Source of the DNA: Leptospiraceae bacterium
GTDB taxonomy: Bacteria > Spirochaetota > Leptospiria > Leptospirales > Leptospiraceae
DNA length: 64,000 nucleotides
Reading direction: 5' to 3'
Assembly: GCA_016711485.1 (NCBI GenBank)
Contig: JADJSX010000025.1
Location: forward strand, 372,001-436,000
This document shows positions 25,218 to 34,485 of this stretch, piece after piece (the stretch's first letter is position 1; every line of letters begins with the position of its first letter). The notes beneath the pieces are model-generated. The model did not search any database. It worked only from the letters and a program-made list of their open reading frames with translations, and had not been told where the DNA came from. The position numbers were made by a program, and so were the translations under genes.

Positions 25218-26549
25218 CTGGATTCTAAATTTTATTTTTATTCATTGTTCCTCTTTTGTATTTCTTGTTTGTGCGACACGAGGCTTGCTCGCGCAAACTC
25301 TTATCAATTAGAATTGCCTGTAATTCCATTTAATGATTTTATAAAGGATGATATCACAAAAAACAAAATCAAGGGAGAAACAAGGACTCGTTCTATTAAC
25401 GCTTTAATTCTACATCATACTGATCTGAAGTCTAAGGAGGATTATGTTCTTGAGTCTTTAAATTCCGGATTTTTAGTTCACTTTATTGTTGGAAAGGATA
25501 CAAAATACTACGGATGGTCGACTAATCCATATTTAACTCTAAAGGCAGTTCCAAAAATGGATTTGACAAGTCTTCATATATCAGTAGAGGGAACTGAGGA
25601 AGAAATTTTAAGCAATCAAAAACAAATAGATGCTGTAGGCATTTTATTAAAAAAACTTTCTGATGATTTACAAATTCCGTTTAACAATGAGAATATTAAT
25701 TTAAAGACAGGTGTTTTTACACATACACAAGCGAAAAAAAAATTTGGTAATTTTGTAGATTTAAAGGAATGCGGCTCTGAAAAAATATTAAAACAAGTTT
25801 TACAAAGTTTTGGGGGGCAATATTTTTCTGAAGAAAACTGGGTTGGTCGATATGAACGGGATTGGGTATCGCGGAGAGAAAGAAATAATAATAAACTAAA
25901 TCCTGAACCAGATTATGATCGGGGTAGAGGACTTACGACACAAAAGAAAATAGATCTAAAAGAATTGGAGAAAGACGAACATGGATTTACTCCAGAAAAA
26001 TTTAGATTGAAGTATGTATTTAAACAAAAAATTATTCCTGAATGTATAGTTTTGCATTTTACTGCTATACCTAGTTTTCGTTTATCATTAGAAACTTTGG
26101 AGAAACGAAAGTTAGCCGCAACTATCATGGTCGATAAAGATGCAAAGGCATACCAGTTGTTAGATGAATTGGATGATATGGCACAAGCAGCAACAGGAAC
26201 AAATCAGAATTGTATTCAGATTGAAATTGTCGGCAAAAATATGGATGAATTGTTGGTAAATGAAAAACAATCTGAGAAAGTTTCTAATCTCGTAAAGGAA
26301 TTAGCAGAATTATATAAAGTCCCATTTAATAACCATAAAATTGAGGAACTAAGGGGAATATATTCTCATACGCAAGCCAAGAAAAAATATGGAGGTTCAG
26401 TAGCTCTTTATGGAAAAGATTTTGATCCAGGCGAACCTTACATGAAAAAAATAATTGAATCCATAGGTGGGAAGTATTATCCAGAGTCAGAATGGTTTGA
26501 GCGTGCAAGCGATGATTGGATAATGCTGAGTGCGGATTTTCAGCCCTAA
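25218..26549 (+). CDS. Tandem peptidoglycan amidase (two Amidase_2/PGRP-like domains), CTG start
   Basis: The 443-residue exported protein has two homologous domains. Domain 1 (about residues 55-205) has LILHHTD and FTHTQAKKKFG. Domain 2 (about 275-425) has IVLHFTA, SHTQAKKKYG and DFDPGEPYMKK. The family cleaves the MurNAc-L-Ala bond with a zinc ion. Domain 1 keeps two His but lacks the DPG-type third ligand, so it may be a binding domain. CTG 25218 with AAAGGAA seven bases before it gives a full signal peptide; TTG 25245 would halve it. Each domain is followed by an EENW/ESEW..DW motif, another sign of duplication. Confidence 0.75.
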   Translation: MDSKFYFYSLFLFCISCLCDTRLARANSYQLELPVIPFNDFIKDDITKNKIKGETRTRSINALILHHTDLKSKEDYVLESLNSGFLVHFIVGKDTKYYGWSTNPYLTLKAVPKMDLTSLHISVEGTEEEILSNQKQIDAVGILLKKLSDDLQIPFNNENINLKTGVFTHTQAKKKFGNFVDLKECGSEKILKQVLQSFGGQYFSEENWVGRYERDWVSRRERNNNKLNPEPDYDRGRGLTTQKKIDLKELEKDEHGFTPEKFRLKYVFKQKIIPECIVLHFTAIPSFRLSLETLEKRKLAATIMVDKDAKAYQLLDELDDMAQAATGTNQNCIQIEIVGKNMDELLVNEKQSEKVSNLVKELAELYKVPFNNHKIEELRGIYSHTQAKKKYGGSVALYGKDFDPGEPYMKKIIESIGGKYYPESEWFERASDDWIMLSADFQP

Positions 26550-26580
26550 ATTACTTTTCTAATCTAGAATACCAATTCTA

Positions 26581-26700
26581 AATTATATGCCATTTATCAT
26601 AAATAAGTTCCGCTCTTTTTTACAAAAGGGGTATTCCCAATTGTCAAAAGAAAGTTATCTAATTTTAAATCACAATCTACTTTTGTAAATTTCCCGGGAA
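26581..26700 (-). repeat. Element B, second copy, inverted
   Basis: The reverse complement of 26581-26661 matches 7416-7496 over about 80 bp with few differences. Shared words include TAGATAACTTTCTTTTG, CAATTGGGAATACC, and AGCGGAACTTATTTATGA. The distal arm up to 26700 is more diverged and has lost the exact terminal repeat. It lies between the amidase gene and the 26755 gene. Confidence 0.75.
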
Positions 26701-26754
26701 AATAAATTCTAACAATTTGATTGACAGACTTGGTATAGAGTCCAACTTATAGTT

Positions 26755-27048
26755 ATGGATACAAGAGAATTTTTTGAGACAAAAATTTCAAATTTTAATG
26801 GGAATAATAAAGTAATCGGAGTTTTAAAGAGCGGCGAAGAGCGCGTTATTGTATTTGAAGTAACTGGATTAAATCCAGATCAAGTGCAGGATTTTTCGAC
26901 TGGAATGATTTTTAATCTTTCTCAGTTTAATGAATTCAAAAACTACTCTGAAAAATTTATCTATAGTAAAACTAAAAACCACCATATAAAGCACAATGGT
27001 ACTTATATTCATGGTGGTCAAAATGTGAAACGTTGGGCGACTAAATAA
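26755..27048 (+). CDS. Small conserved-looking hypothetical protein
   Basis: The 97-residue soluble protein has no signal peptide or membrane segment. Its strand-rich start (KVIGVLKSGEERVIVFEV) and basic, His-rich end (KTKNHHIKHNGTYIHGGQ) are not from a family I know. ATG 26755 has no strong SD. It overlaps the convergent pyrE by eight bases. Coding is supported by normal composition and the lack of a better frame. Confidence 0.55.
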   Translation: MDTREFFETKISNFNGNNKVIGVLKSGEERVIVFEVTGLNPDQVQDFSTGMIFNLSQFNEFKNYSEKFIYSKTKNHHIKHNGTYIHGGQNVKRWATK

Positions 27049-27595
27049 AGTCAGCTTTTTTGAATACAGGATACATCTTTACTCCTGAATCGAGTAAAGT
27101 TTCGTATCCTCCTTCTTCTCTATCTAATATACAAATTCCAGATTCTACCTTTATTCCTGCTCTTCTAAGCGCTTCAACAGCTTTAAGAGTTGAGCCTCCC
27201 GTTGTAATTACATCATCTACTACGAGACATGACTTTACTTTATCTATTTGTCCCTCGATTTCTTTTTTAGTTCCATGATCTTTTGTTTCTTTTCTAACAA
27301 TCAGCGGGTAAACTATCTTACCCTGTTTGAAGTATTCTAAACTCAAAGAGTAACTAATCGGATCTGCACCGAGTGTTAAACCTCCGATTGACTCAGGCTT
27401 AATTCCTAATAATTGCGGAATATGCTCATTAACCACATAATCTGCAAAAAGAGAAAGTCTATCAGGAACAAGAATTATTTCCTTACAATTAAAATAATGG
27501 TGCGATTTTTTTCCTGAAGCGAGAGTGAATTCTTGTTCAGAATACCTATATGCATAGGTTTTAATTAGTTTTTGTAATTCTTCTTTTTTATTCAT
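27041..27595 (-). CDS. pyrE: Orotate phosphoribosyltransferase
   Basis: This 184-residue enzyme of UMP synthesis joins orotate to PRPP. The PRPP site is CLVVDDVITTGGS (near residue 120). FTLASGKKSHHYFNCKEI at the start and IGGLTLGADPISYSL are typical. The length is slightly short but complete. It is the first gene of a run of minus-strand genes ending with the VKOR-DsbA fusion nine bases upstream. Confidence 0.95.
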   Translation of the reverse strand: MNKKEELQKLIKTYAYRYSEQEFTLASGKKSHHYFNCKEIILVPDRLSLFADYVVNEHIPQLLGIKPESIGGLTLGADPISYSLSLEYFKQGKIVYPLIVRKETKDHGTKKEIEGQIDKVKSCLVVDDVITTGGSTLKAVEALRRAGIKVESGICILDREEGGYETLLDSGVKMYPVFKKADFI

Positions 27596-27604
27596 AATTT
27601 AATA

Positions 27605-28855
27605 TTACTTTTTCAGTAAATGTTCCACTAATGCTTTTAGAAAATTTGGATTAGGAGTTCCGGGATCAAGTGGTTTATTATTTACAAAAAGAGATGGTGT
27701 GCTTTGAATATTTAAAATTTCTCCTTCTTTAGCTTCTTGTAAAATATAGTTTTGAATCTCAGTGGAACCCATACAGGATTGGAATTGTTGCATATTAACA
27801 CCGGACTTGTTTGCGATTTCTCTAACTGACGCTACAGAATGTCGAATTCCATTTTCATTGTCGGTGTAAAGACCTGTATAAATTTCTTTAAACTTCCCTT
27901 GTTTATTTGCGCATAATGACGCACTCGCCGCAATACAGGAGCTTGCACTCGGATCTTTTCTTTGGACTACTGGGTTACAAGTTCCATCAAGAGGAAAATT
28001 TTTATAATATACTTTTATTTGACCAGGAAAGTCAGCAAGAAGTTGGCGGATAATATGGCTTGCGTGCATACAATGTCCACAGTTGAAGTCAGCAAATTTT
28101 ACGATTGTTATCTTTGCGCTAGAAGTTCCGACCATTGGGGCTTGCGATAAGTCAATTTTTTGGCTAGGACGTTTTTCGAATTCCTCAATTTTTGAAATTA
28201 AAAATGCTTTTTCTTTTTCTGGGTCATCTACCATATTTCCGTTCTGATTCTTTGTTGAAAATTTTCCGACTCCGATTCCACATGCGTAAAAAAACAAAAC
28301 GATTATTGTATAATTCAAAATATTATTAGAAATATTTTTTCCAGTAGTTAATTTAATTTGGCTCATGATTCCTTCCTTTCCTGAATAAGATTTAGCTTGA
28401 ATATAGGCAAGTATGAATATACTCAAGGTTACAAGGTATGTTAAAGCGCATAATATACAGACAGTTCCGATTTGCGATACTGATATAATTAATAGAATAA
28501 CATCAATTAGAATTCCAAAGATAGAAACAAGTAAGAGTAAATTAACAAGACCCTTTTTTTTATCCTCTTCTCCTCTTAATATAGAAAAAAATAAATATCC
28601 ACAAAATCCATAAAATGTAAATCCTAAATGAGCAACAGCAACGTCGCCTAATACCGGTAAACCTCTGAAACCAGACCAAATACTTTGTGCAACTTTGCTA
28701 CAAGAGTCTCCATCTCCTGTCGTCGAACAAAGAGATTCTACAAATGCCCCTGCTGTACCAAAAAATTCCTGTATGAGTGCAATGCAAAGGGTAAGCCCAA
28801 TGATTACTACTGCGATTCCGATATAATTGTATTTATTCAAATTTTTAGTATCCAT
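27605..28855 (-). CDS. VKOR-DsbA fusion for disulfide bond formation
   Basis: The 416-residue protein fuses a vitamin-K-epoxide-reductase-like membrane domain (about residues 1-165, four or more helices) to a DsbA/thioredoxin-like periplasmic domain (about 220-416). The VKOR part has a Cys pair in CSTTGDGDSCS and the active CILC. The thioredoxin part has FADFNCGHCMHA. VKOR re-oxidises the DsbA-like partner and passes electrons to quinone, replacing DsbB. The fusion guarantees pairing. The exported MsrA and Cys-rich lipoprotein in this window would be plausible clients. Confidence 0.88.
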   Translation of the reverse strand: MDTKNLNKYNYIGIAVVIIGLTLCIALIQEFFGTAGAFVESLCSTTGDGDSCSKVAQSIWSGFRGLPVLGDVAVAHLGFTFYGFCGYLFFSILRGEEDKKKGLVNLLLLVSIFGILIDVILLIISVSQIGTVCILCALTYLVTLSIFILAYIQAKSYSGKEGIMSQIKLTTGKNISNNILNYTIIVLFFYACGIGVGKFSTKNQNGNMVDDPEKEKAFLISKIEEFEKRPSQKIDLSQAPMVGTSSAKITIVKFADFNCGHCMHASHIIRQLLADFPGQIKVYYKNFPLDGTCNPVVQRKDPSASSCIAASASLCANKQGKFKEIYTGLYTDNENGIRHSVASVREIANKSGVNMQQFQSCMGSTEIQNYILQEAKEGEILNIQSTPSLFVNNKPLDPGTPNPNFLKALVEHLLKK

Positions 28856-28886
28856 ACTTTTTATTTATTTCTCCTAAATAGTAATG

Positions 28887-29459
28887 CTATTTTATTGGTT
28901 TGCCTTTTGACCAAAGTCCTTTGTATATAATACTTCCGTCACTTTTTGTGTGTGTTCCTTCACCATCCGGTTGATCGTCTTTAAAATACCCATTGTAAGT
29001 GTCGCCTGTCGCATTGGTTAATACCCCTTTGCCGTTCTGGCGGTTACTTTTCCAAACACCGGTATATTTCCGACCGTCTGGCCAAATTTGTATTCCATAT
29101 CCGTTCCGTTCATCATTTTTCCATTCACCTAAATAAGACTCACCTTCGTGTAAGCCACGCGTCCAATATTGAATCCCATTTCCGTGCCTTTTACCTTCCC
29201 AAAAATCACCTTCATACTTCATATCTTGAAAAACCATTTTCCCTTTTCCGTGAGGTTTTCCATTGGAAACCATTCCTTTGTAGGAAGCACCATTGGGTAA
29301 TACTATTTTGGATGATTTTTTGCATCCAAAAAGTAGAGAAGTAATTATTAAGAATGTAGTCAGCAATCTAAAGTATGAGAGCCTGCGTGAGTGTGTAAAA
29401 GGCTCTTGGAGCTTGACATTTATTAATAGATGGACATCTTCTAAGGTATGCTCTAACAT
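28887..29459 (-). CDS. MORN-repeat lipoprotein
   Basis: The protein has 190 residues from ATG 29459. A hydrophobic segment with lipobox-like SLLFGC lies at residues 33-46, unusually far from the start. A TTG about 33 codons downstream would give a conventional but short signal peptide. The mature part is a series of MORN repeats: YKGMVSNGKPHGKGKMVF, YEGDFWEGKRHGNGIQYW, YLGEWKNDERNGYGIQIW, YTGVWKSNRQNGKGVLT, YNGYFKDDQPDGEGTHT. MORN sheets bind lipids or proteins. It is located between hisA and the VKOR fusion. Confidence 0.85.
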   Translation of the reverse strand: MLEHTLEDVHLLINVKLQEPFTHSRRLSYFRLLTTFLIITSLLFGCKKSSKIVLPNGASYKGMVSNGKPHGKGKMVFQDMKYEGDFWEGKRHGNGIQYWTRGLHEGESYLGEWKNDERNGYGIQIWPDGRKYTGVWKSNRQNGKGVLTNATGDTYNGYFKDDQPDGEGTHTKSDGSIIYKGLWSKGKPIK

Positions 29460-29476
29460 AAAGTAACCCCTAAAAA

Positions 29477-30208
29477 TTATTTCTTTGTATTGTCTATTGC
29501 TTCTTTTAAATCCAATTTTCCTTCATAGATAGCTTTGCCGGTAATTATTCCGTAAAGCGGACGTTTCGAGTCAATTCCAGATAATTCAATGATATCTTTT
29601 AGGGATGCAATTCCGCCGGACGCAGTTAGTTGGAAATTAAAATTATTTAAAATATGTTTATACGATTCCAGATTTGGTCCGCTCAAAGTTCCGTCATGTG
29701 AAATATCCGTGAAGATAATTTGAGTGATACCTTGTTTGTCTAATCGTGTTAGTAATTCTTCATACTTTACTTGTGTTTTTTCTTCCCAACCGTTTACTCG
29801 AACAATGCCGTCTAACGCGTCTACAGAAATAATAATACGATCTGTTCCTATAAAGGTAAGAGCATCATCTACAAATTTGGGATCATTTACAGCGGCAGTT
29901 CCAATAATAAATTTATCAATACCAAGAGATTCGTAGTATTTTAATTTTTCCATATCTCTAATTCCGCCGCCGAGCTGAATTTTGACATTGGCTTCTTTTC
30001 GTATTCGGACAATACAATCTTTGTTAGTTGAGTCCGCTTTTCTTGCTCCGTTTAAATCTACTAAATGAATTAACTCGGCACCATTTTTATTAAACCCCTG
30101 TACAAGCTCCCAAGGATTTGAGCTATAAACGGTTTTTTGAGAATAATCCCCTTTATAAAGTCTGACAGCTTCATTGTCTAAAATATCTATTGCTGGTATA
30201 ATTATCAT
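29477..30208 (-). CDS. hisA: HisA, ProFAR isomerase
   Basis: This 243-residue TIM barrel carries out the fourth step of histidine synthesis. It has IIPAIDILDNEAVRLYKGDY with the N-terminal catalytic Asp, HLVDLNGA, IQLGGGIRDME, FTDISHDGTLSGPN with the second Asp, and ASGGIASLKDI. It is the third gene of hisB-hisH-hisA on the minus strand, 13 bases after hisH. Confidence 0.96.
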   Translation of the reverse strand: MIIIPAIDILDNEAVRLYKGDYSQKTVYSSNPWELVQGFNKNGAELIHLVDLNGARKADSTNKDCIVRIRKEANVKIQLGGGIRDMEKLKYYESLGIDKFIIGTAAVNDPKFVDDALTFIGTDRIIISVDALDGIVRVNGWEEKTQVKYEELLTRLDKQGITQIIFTDISHDGTLSGPNLESYKHILNNFNFQLTASGGIASLKDIIELSGIDSKRPLYGIITGKAIYEGKLDLKEAIDNTKK

Positions 30209-30221
30209 ATGTTAAAATGCC

Positions 30222-30857
30222 TCAATTTGGATTTGCAATCCGAATAAAATTTCTTAAAATTTTAAGACCTTCTTTGTCGGATTTTTCTGGATGGAACTGT
30301 GTTCCGAATATATTATTTCTTTCTACAATAACTGGAAATTTTTCTTCCGCATAACTGCAATTAGCTGTAATGGCCGAGGAGTCTGCATCTACTGGACGAT
30401 AGGAATGTATAAAATACATATATTCACCATTTTGTACATCCTCCAATAATTTAGAATTTTTTTTGTTATTGAATATCAATTTGTTCCAACCCATATGTGG
30501 AACTTTGTAACTTCTTAACTTAAACTTTCTTACATGACCTTTGATTAATCCTAAACCACTAATTAATTTTTCATTTACAGTAGATTCTTCTGAGTCTTCA
30601 AACAATATCTGAAATCCAATACAAATTCCGAAAAGTGGAATCTGTTTTTCGATTGCTTTATGGATAGATTCTATGAATCCAAGTTCACCCAGATTAAACA
30701 TCGCTTTTTCGAAAGCACCATCTCCTGGTAAAACTATTCCACTAGCGTTTTCCAAATCTTTTGGATCTGTCGTTAATTTAAAATCATTGGTATAGAGGCT
30801 AATCGCTTTTAGGCACGAATGGATATTTCCCATTCCAAAATCAATTACAGCAATCAT
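30222..30857 (-). CDS. hisH: HisH, glutamine amidotransferase subunit of IGP synthase
   Basis: This 211-residue class I amidotransferase supplies ammonia to HisF. The nucleophile elbow is LFGICIGFQIL and the His/Glu pair is in GTQFHPEKS. VIDFGMGNIHS at the start and VLPGDGAFEKAM are typical. It overlaps hisB by four bases (ATGA). The partner HisF is not in the window. Confidence 0.96.
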   Translation of the reverse strand: MIAVIDFGMGNIHSCLKAISLYTNDFKLTTDPKDLENASGIVLPGDGAFEKAMFNLGELGFIESIHKAIEKQIPLFGICIGFQILFEDSEESTVNEKLISGLGLIKGHVRKFKLRSYKVPHMGWNKLIFNNKKNSKLLEDVQNGEYMYFIHSYRPVDADSSAITANCSYAEEKFPVIVERNNIFGTQFHPEKSDKEGLKILRNFIRIANPN

Positions 30858-31477
30858 TCTAACATTCCTTTTGTTGATGGAATTACTCCCGCTGCATTTT
30901 CATCAAAGGCAATTGCTTGTCTTAAGGCACGCCCTAGACCTTTAAATATTGATTCGTGGATATGGTGTCGATTTTCTCCATATTGTACAACTACATGTAA
31001 ATTCATTTTGGCATTGAGCGCAAATTTCTGTAAAAACTCAAGAGTCAATTCCGCATCGTAAATGCCAAATTTTCCTTCTAACTTTGGTCCTGTGTATTTG
31101 AAATAGAATCTACCACCTAAATCAACGGCTACAGTCGTTAATACTTCATCCATTGGAATTGTAAAATGTCCATATCGATTAATTCCAGACTTGTCTCCTA
31201 GGTGTTTATGAAGGGTTGAGCCTAGTAAAATAGCTGTATCCTCTACACTGTGATGGCAATCGATTTCTATGTCACCGCGTAGCCAAATGTCCATGTCGAT
31301 TTGACCATGTTTGGCAATATGTGATAACATATGTTCAAAAAAAGGAATTTCTGTATCAAAGTGATAGTTTCCTTTACCACGTAGATTTAGAGAGAGTTTT
31401 ATATCTGTTTCGGAGGTTTTTCGTGCTTCTGCTGACATAGCACTATTGACAATCTTTGTAGGATATTTAATTGTCAA
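30854..31477 (-). CDS. hisB: HisB, imidazoleglycerol-phosphate dehydratase (monofunctional)
   Basis: The 207-residue dehydratase carries the metal-binding His/Glu motifs PFFEHMLSHIAKHG, DCHHSVEDTAILLG and, in the second half, HHIHESIFKGLGRALRQA. The phosphatase domain of enterobacterial HisB is absent, as in most phyla. It is the first gene of the his cluster here. A large hairpin lies upstream at 31518-31566. Confidence 0.95.
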   Translation of the reverse strand: MTIKYPTKIVNSAMSAEARKTSETDIKLSLNLRGKGNYHFDTEIPFFEHMLSHIAKHGQIDMDIWLRGDIEIDCHHSVEDTAILLGSTLHKHLGDKSGINRYGHFTIPMDEVLTTVAVDLGGRFYFKYTGPKLEGKFGIYDAELTLEFLQKFALNAKMNLHVVVQYGENRHHIHESIFKGLGRALRQAIAFDENAAGVIPSTKGMLE

Positions 31478-31517
31478 TCATAGTACATTTTTTTTGCGAG
31501 CTGTTTGAGTCTATACA

Positions 31518-31566
31518 ACGACCAAAGTCCTTGTCTAGGATTGAATTCCTAGGGAAAATTGGTCGT
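31518..31566 (-). promoter_or_regulatory. Large hairpin before hisB
   Basis: Outer arms ACGACCAA (31518-31525) and TTGGTCGT (31559-31566) are perfect. Inside, CTAGGA and TCCTAG pair around TTGAAT. On the minus strand the hairpin lies after the 31596 lipoprotein gene and 41 bases before hisB. No T-run follows, so it may be a leader structure rather than a plain terminator. Confidence 0.5.
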
Positions 31567-31595
31567 GCATTACTATTGAAAATTCAGTCTGGATT

Positions 31596-32216
31596 CTATT
31601 GAGCAGATTCGGAAAAGTTTAATTCATTCAAATAGAAAAGGGTATTATCAGTAAAATTACTAATAATATTTTGTTCTGGTTTTTCAACAGAATCTCCATT
31701 TTTTACTCTTAATACTAATGGGATTATTCCTACTAGAGTTGTAGAACTTTGGTAGAATTTGTCGTATCTTTTTAATTTTCCATCAACGTAATAATCAACT
31801 AACATAGAAAGTTTGTTTTGTTTAAAAGCTGGGATAAGACCAGGAATAGGGATTGGAAAAGGTATCAATGCAGTAGCCAAGAAAGGTATGTAAGATACAC
31901 CATACAACCAGCGATTTTCAAAAACGTCGATTGGTTTTAGATGTATTTCTAAGTGATGCTTATCTGCTTTGTCTAGTTTTTCATTGACATCAAGCACATT
32001 TACAGCTTGAAAAAGTCCTGATTTATCCATCTTTTCTTTTACAATCTGATTGTATTCTTTCAGGTCATCTTTATTATCAATCCCAGTAATTCGAAAAGAG
32101 ATAGTTTCAATTTTGGTTTTCGGTTTAATTGCCCTGATTCTAGGCAGTTCATCATTAACATAAGTGTAGCAGGAAATCATGTTTGTCAAAATGACAAAAA
32201 GTAATAGTTTTTTCAT
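31596..32216 (-). CDS. Putative lipoprotein
   Basis: The protein has about 206 residues. ATG 32216 with GGAG upstream gives a signal peptide and lipobox (MISC, Cys15). The mature part has ITGIDNKDDLKEYNQIV and KHHLEIHLKPIDVFENRW, followed by a hydrophobic Pro-rich segment (LIPFPIPIPGLIPAF). I do not recognise a family. Resemblance to secretion-pilotin-like lipoproteins is too vague to claim. It is followed by the hairpin and hisB on the same strand. Confidence 0.65.
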   Translation of the reverse strand: MKKLLLFVILTNMISCYTYVNDELPRIRAIKPKTKIETISFRITGIDNKDDLKEYNQIVKEKMDKSGLFQAVNVLDVNEKLDKADKHHLEIHLKPIDVFENRWLYGVSYIPFLATALIPFPIPIPGLIPAFKQNKLSMLVDYYVDGKLKRYDKFYQSSTTLVGIIPLVLRVKNGDSVEKPEQNIISNFTDNTLFYLNELNFSESAQ

Positions 32217-32362
32217 CCAATAACTCCAGAATAGAATTCTAGCACAGGTTAAAATTGGCAAAGGAATTGTCTAGGAAATAATTAATACCCATTAGATTCT
32301 TTCTTAGATTCAATCAATTTTTAGTTGCAACCGATACTTTTTGAGACAAATCTATTCCCCAA

Positions 32363-32857
32363 ATGCATAATACTCTTCCAAATTCCGGTAAATTTCTATC
32401 TTCTACTATTTCTTTTTTCTTGATCCTGGTCTGGATTAGTAATGATCATTTCGGAAAGTTTTTATTTCACAATGAATTTACGGGTAAATTAAGTGACATA
32501 ACTGGACTTATTGTTTTTCCATTCCTTTTAACCAATCTAGCTTTTATAATAAGTTTCCGTAAATTACCAGAAGGTATACTTTTTTTTCTAGCTAATCTAT
32601 CAATTGTTACTTTATTTTTTATTATTAACTGGAGCCAAGATTGGAGTTACTGGATTTATGCAAAATTTTTCGGAAATCAAAATGGGGTAGCAGATAAGAC
32701 TGATTTGCTGTGTATTCCTTTTACTATTTTTGCGAATATTTATTTATACAAAAAATATTCGATTCAAGACATTCCTGTAACTCTTCGAATAAAGGTTTTG
32801 AATGTAATTGCCATTATCCTTTCTACTATTGCATTTATGAATACTTCAAATCCATGA
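32363..32857 (+). CDS. Polytopic membrane protein, unknown
   Basis: The 164-residue protein has four hydrophobic helices (about residues 10-25, 45-63, 70-88 and 140-160). GKLSDITGLIVFPFLLTN and NQNGVADKTDLLCIPF are the least ordinary stretches; both have Asp residues at membrane edges. I know no family. ATG 32363 follows a weak ribosome binding site. It is divergent from the lipoprotein gene. Confidence 0.6.
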   Translation: MHNTLPNSGKFLSSTISFFLILVWISNDHFGKFLFHNEFTGKLSDITGLIVFPFLLTNLAFIISFRKLPEGILFFLANLSIVTLFFIINWSQDWSYWIYAKFFGNQNGVADKTDLLCIPFTIFANIYLYKKYSIQDIPVTLRIKVLNVIAIILSTIAFMNTSNP

Positions 32858-32985
32858 AGCGTTTTTAATGATTAAACCAACATTCATAAAATTTCAATGG
32901 ATGATATAGAGATAAAAAAATTGTATGTATTTTAATTATAAAAAAATGTTGTCTACCGAGTATTTAGAGTTAGTCATTAACTGCA

Positions 32986-34485
32986 ATGAAATATTTCAAA
33001 CTTCATAAATTAATATTTTTAATTCTATTTTTCTTAGTAATTAATTCTTTTATTCTTTTAGGAGAGAGTTACTCTGAACATAGGTTAGATGATAAGGTCT
33101 ACCTATCTGGTGGAAATAAATTTTTGTTAAATGAAGGAAGAATTGATTCATTGAATACAAAAGAAAGTGAAACTAGTAATGAATCCACAAAATCTAAACC
33201 ACTTTCGGGAATTAGCGTAAAACAATACTTTGCCACAAAATTTTATTCTCAAAAAGGGGGCGATAAGGAAGATTTGGCTAGTAGGTATGCGAATCAGGTT
33301 AATTATTCTCCAGAAATTTCAGGAAAAATACAAACAACAAAATCTAAATGGATGATTTTACTTTCTCCTCTTGGCTCTTATAGAGAAGATTATCTTTTAA
33401 AACGAAATATTAATCGGATGATGGACTTGGAACTTATTTTCGCGGGCAAATGGGAAAATCATCTTTATTCAATCAATTTAGAAGGAGGAAGAGGATTCCA
33501 ACGATTAGACGCTTATGGAGTTATATTCAATGGATTTGGGAATTATAGTGAAATGAATTTTCATTGGAAACCGTTTAATTTGAAGCTGAGTTTAATTGGG
33601 TTATCATACAATTACCGCCAAGAAAATTTTACAATTCGAGCAAATAATACAAATGATAAATTAATAGGAGGAAATTTATTATTTCAATCCATGCCTTTTT
33701 TGCAACATTTACAAATTTTCAATTACCAAATTTTGGAACCGAGGCAAGTTGCGGAAAAAAGTTACTTACAAGAGCCAAAAACATTTAAACCGAAAGGTAA
33801 TCTTTATTATCGTGGATTTGAATTAAAAACTAAAAATTTCCTCTCGAATATAAATTCAGAATGGGGTGTTTTCTCAGTTACGGGTTATAGAGATTATGCG
33901 GAATACGACTATCAAAAATACAATAATATCAACAAAACGAATGCTCTTTTGTCCTATTTTATCATCAATTTATTATTTGAGAAGATGCATTTTAGATTAG
34001 GCGGATTGTACGCGAGCAAAGACAGATCTAGTAGTTTAAATCGTGCACATAATGGATATTCACCTTTACTTTCGGATATTCGAATTTTTGGTGGGAAATC
34101 TTCTTTTTTATTAATGGAAAATGTAAATCAAAAACAAGGAAGAATCTTTAACGATTTTGACTCTACGGAAGAAAATAAATATGATAAAAAAGGGATGGAA
34201 CTTGCGAGTTTTGGTGTCAGTTATTATTTTTCTGAGAACTTACAATTTATCGGAATATTAAATCATGTAAGCTCTAGGATTGGAATTGGGAACGAAGGAA
34301 TTTTGTCTATTGCCTATCATTTAACTTCTGTTAATCAGGAAAGTTCGTGGTTTTTGTTGGCGTCTTTGTGTATTGCGCGAGTAAATCCTGTAACTCCGGA
34401 AAAAGTGATTTACGATGAATTTCGAATTGATCCAGCGATTAAAGAGTTTACGCGTATTTACCTCTCTGGAGGAATTTATTTCTAA
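32986..34485 (+). CDS. Probable outer-membrane beta-barrel protein
   Basis: The 499-residue protein has a signal peptide (to about residue 27, LLGES). A Ser/Thr-rich linker is followed by about 400 residues of alternating amphipathic strands, for example LYSINLEGGRGF and FNLKLSLIGLSYNYR. The last residues, IYLSGGIYF, end in Phe, as outer-membrane barrels need for Bam-dependent insertion. No specific family is recognised. It may be a porin or channel. Confidence 0.65.
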   Translation: MKYFKLHKLIFLILFFLVINSFILLGESYSEHRLDDKVYLSGGNKFLLNEGRIDSLNTKESETSNESTKSKPLSGISVKQYFATKFYSQKGGDKEDLASRYANQVNYSPEISGKIQTTKSKWMILLSPLGSYREDYLLKRNINRMMDLELIFAGKWENHLYSINLEGGRGFQRLDAYGVIFNGFGNYSEMNFHWKPFNLKLSLIGLSYNYRQENFTIRANNTNDKLIGGNLLFQSMPFLQHLQIFNYQILEPRQVAEKSYLQEPKTFKPKGNLYYRGFELKTKNFLSNINSEWGVFSVTGYRDYAEYDYQKYNNINKTNALLSYFIINLLFEKMHFRLGGLYASKDRSSSLNRAHNGYSPLLSDIRIFGGKSSFLLMENVNQKQGRIFNDFDSTEENKYDKKGMELASFGVSYYFSENLQFIGILNHVSSRIGIGNEGILSIAYHLTSVNQESSWFLLASLCIARVNPVTPEKVIYDEFRIDPAIKEFTRIYLSGGIYF

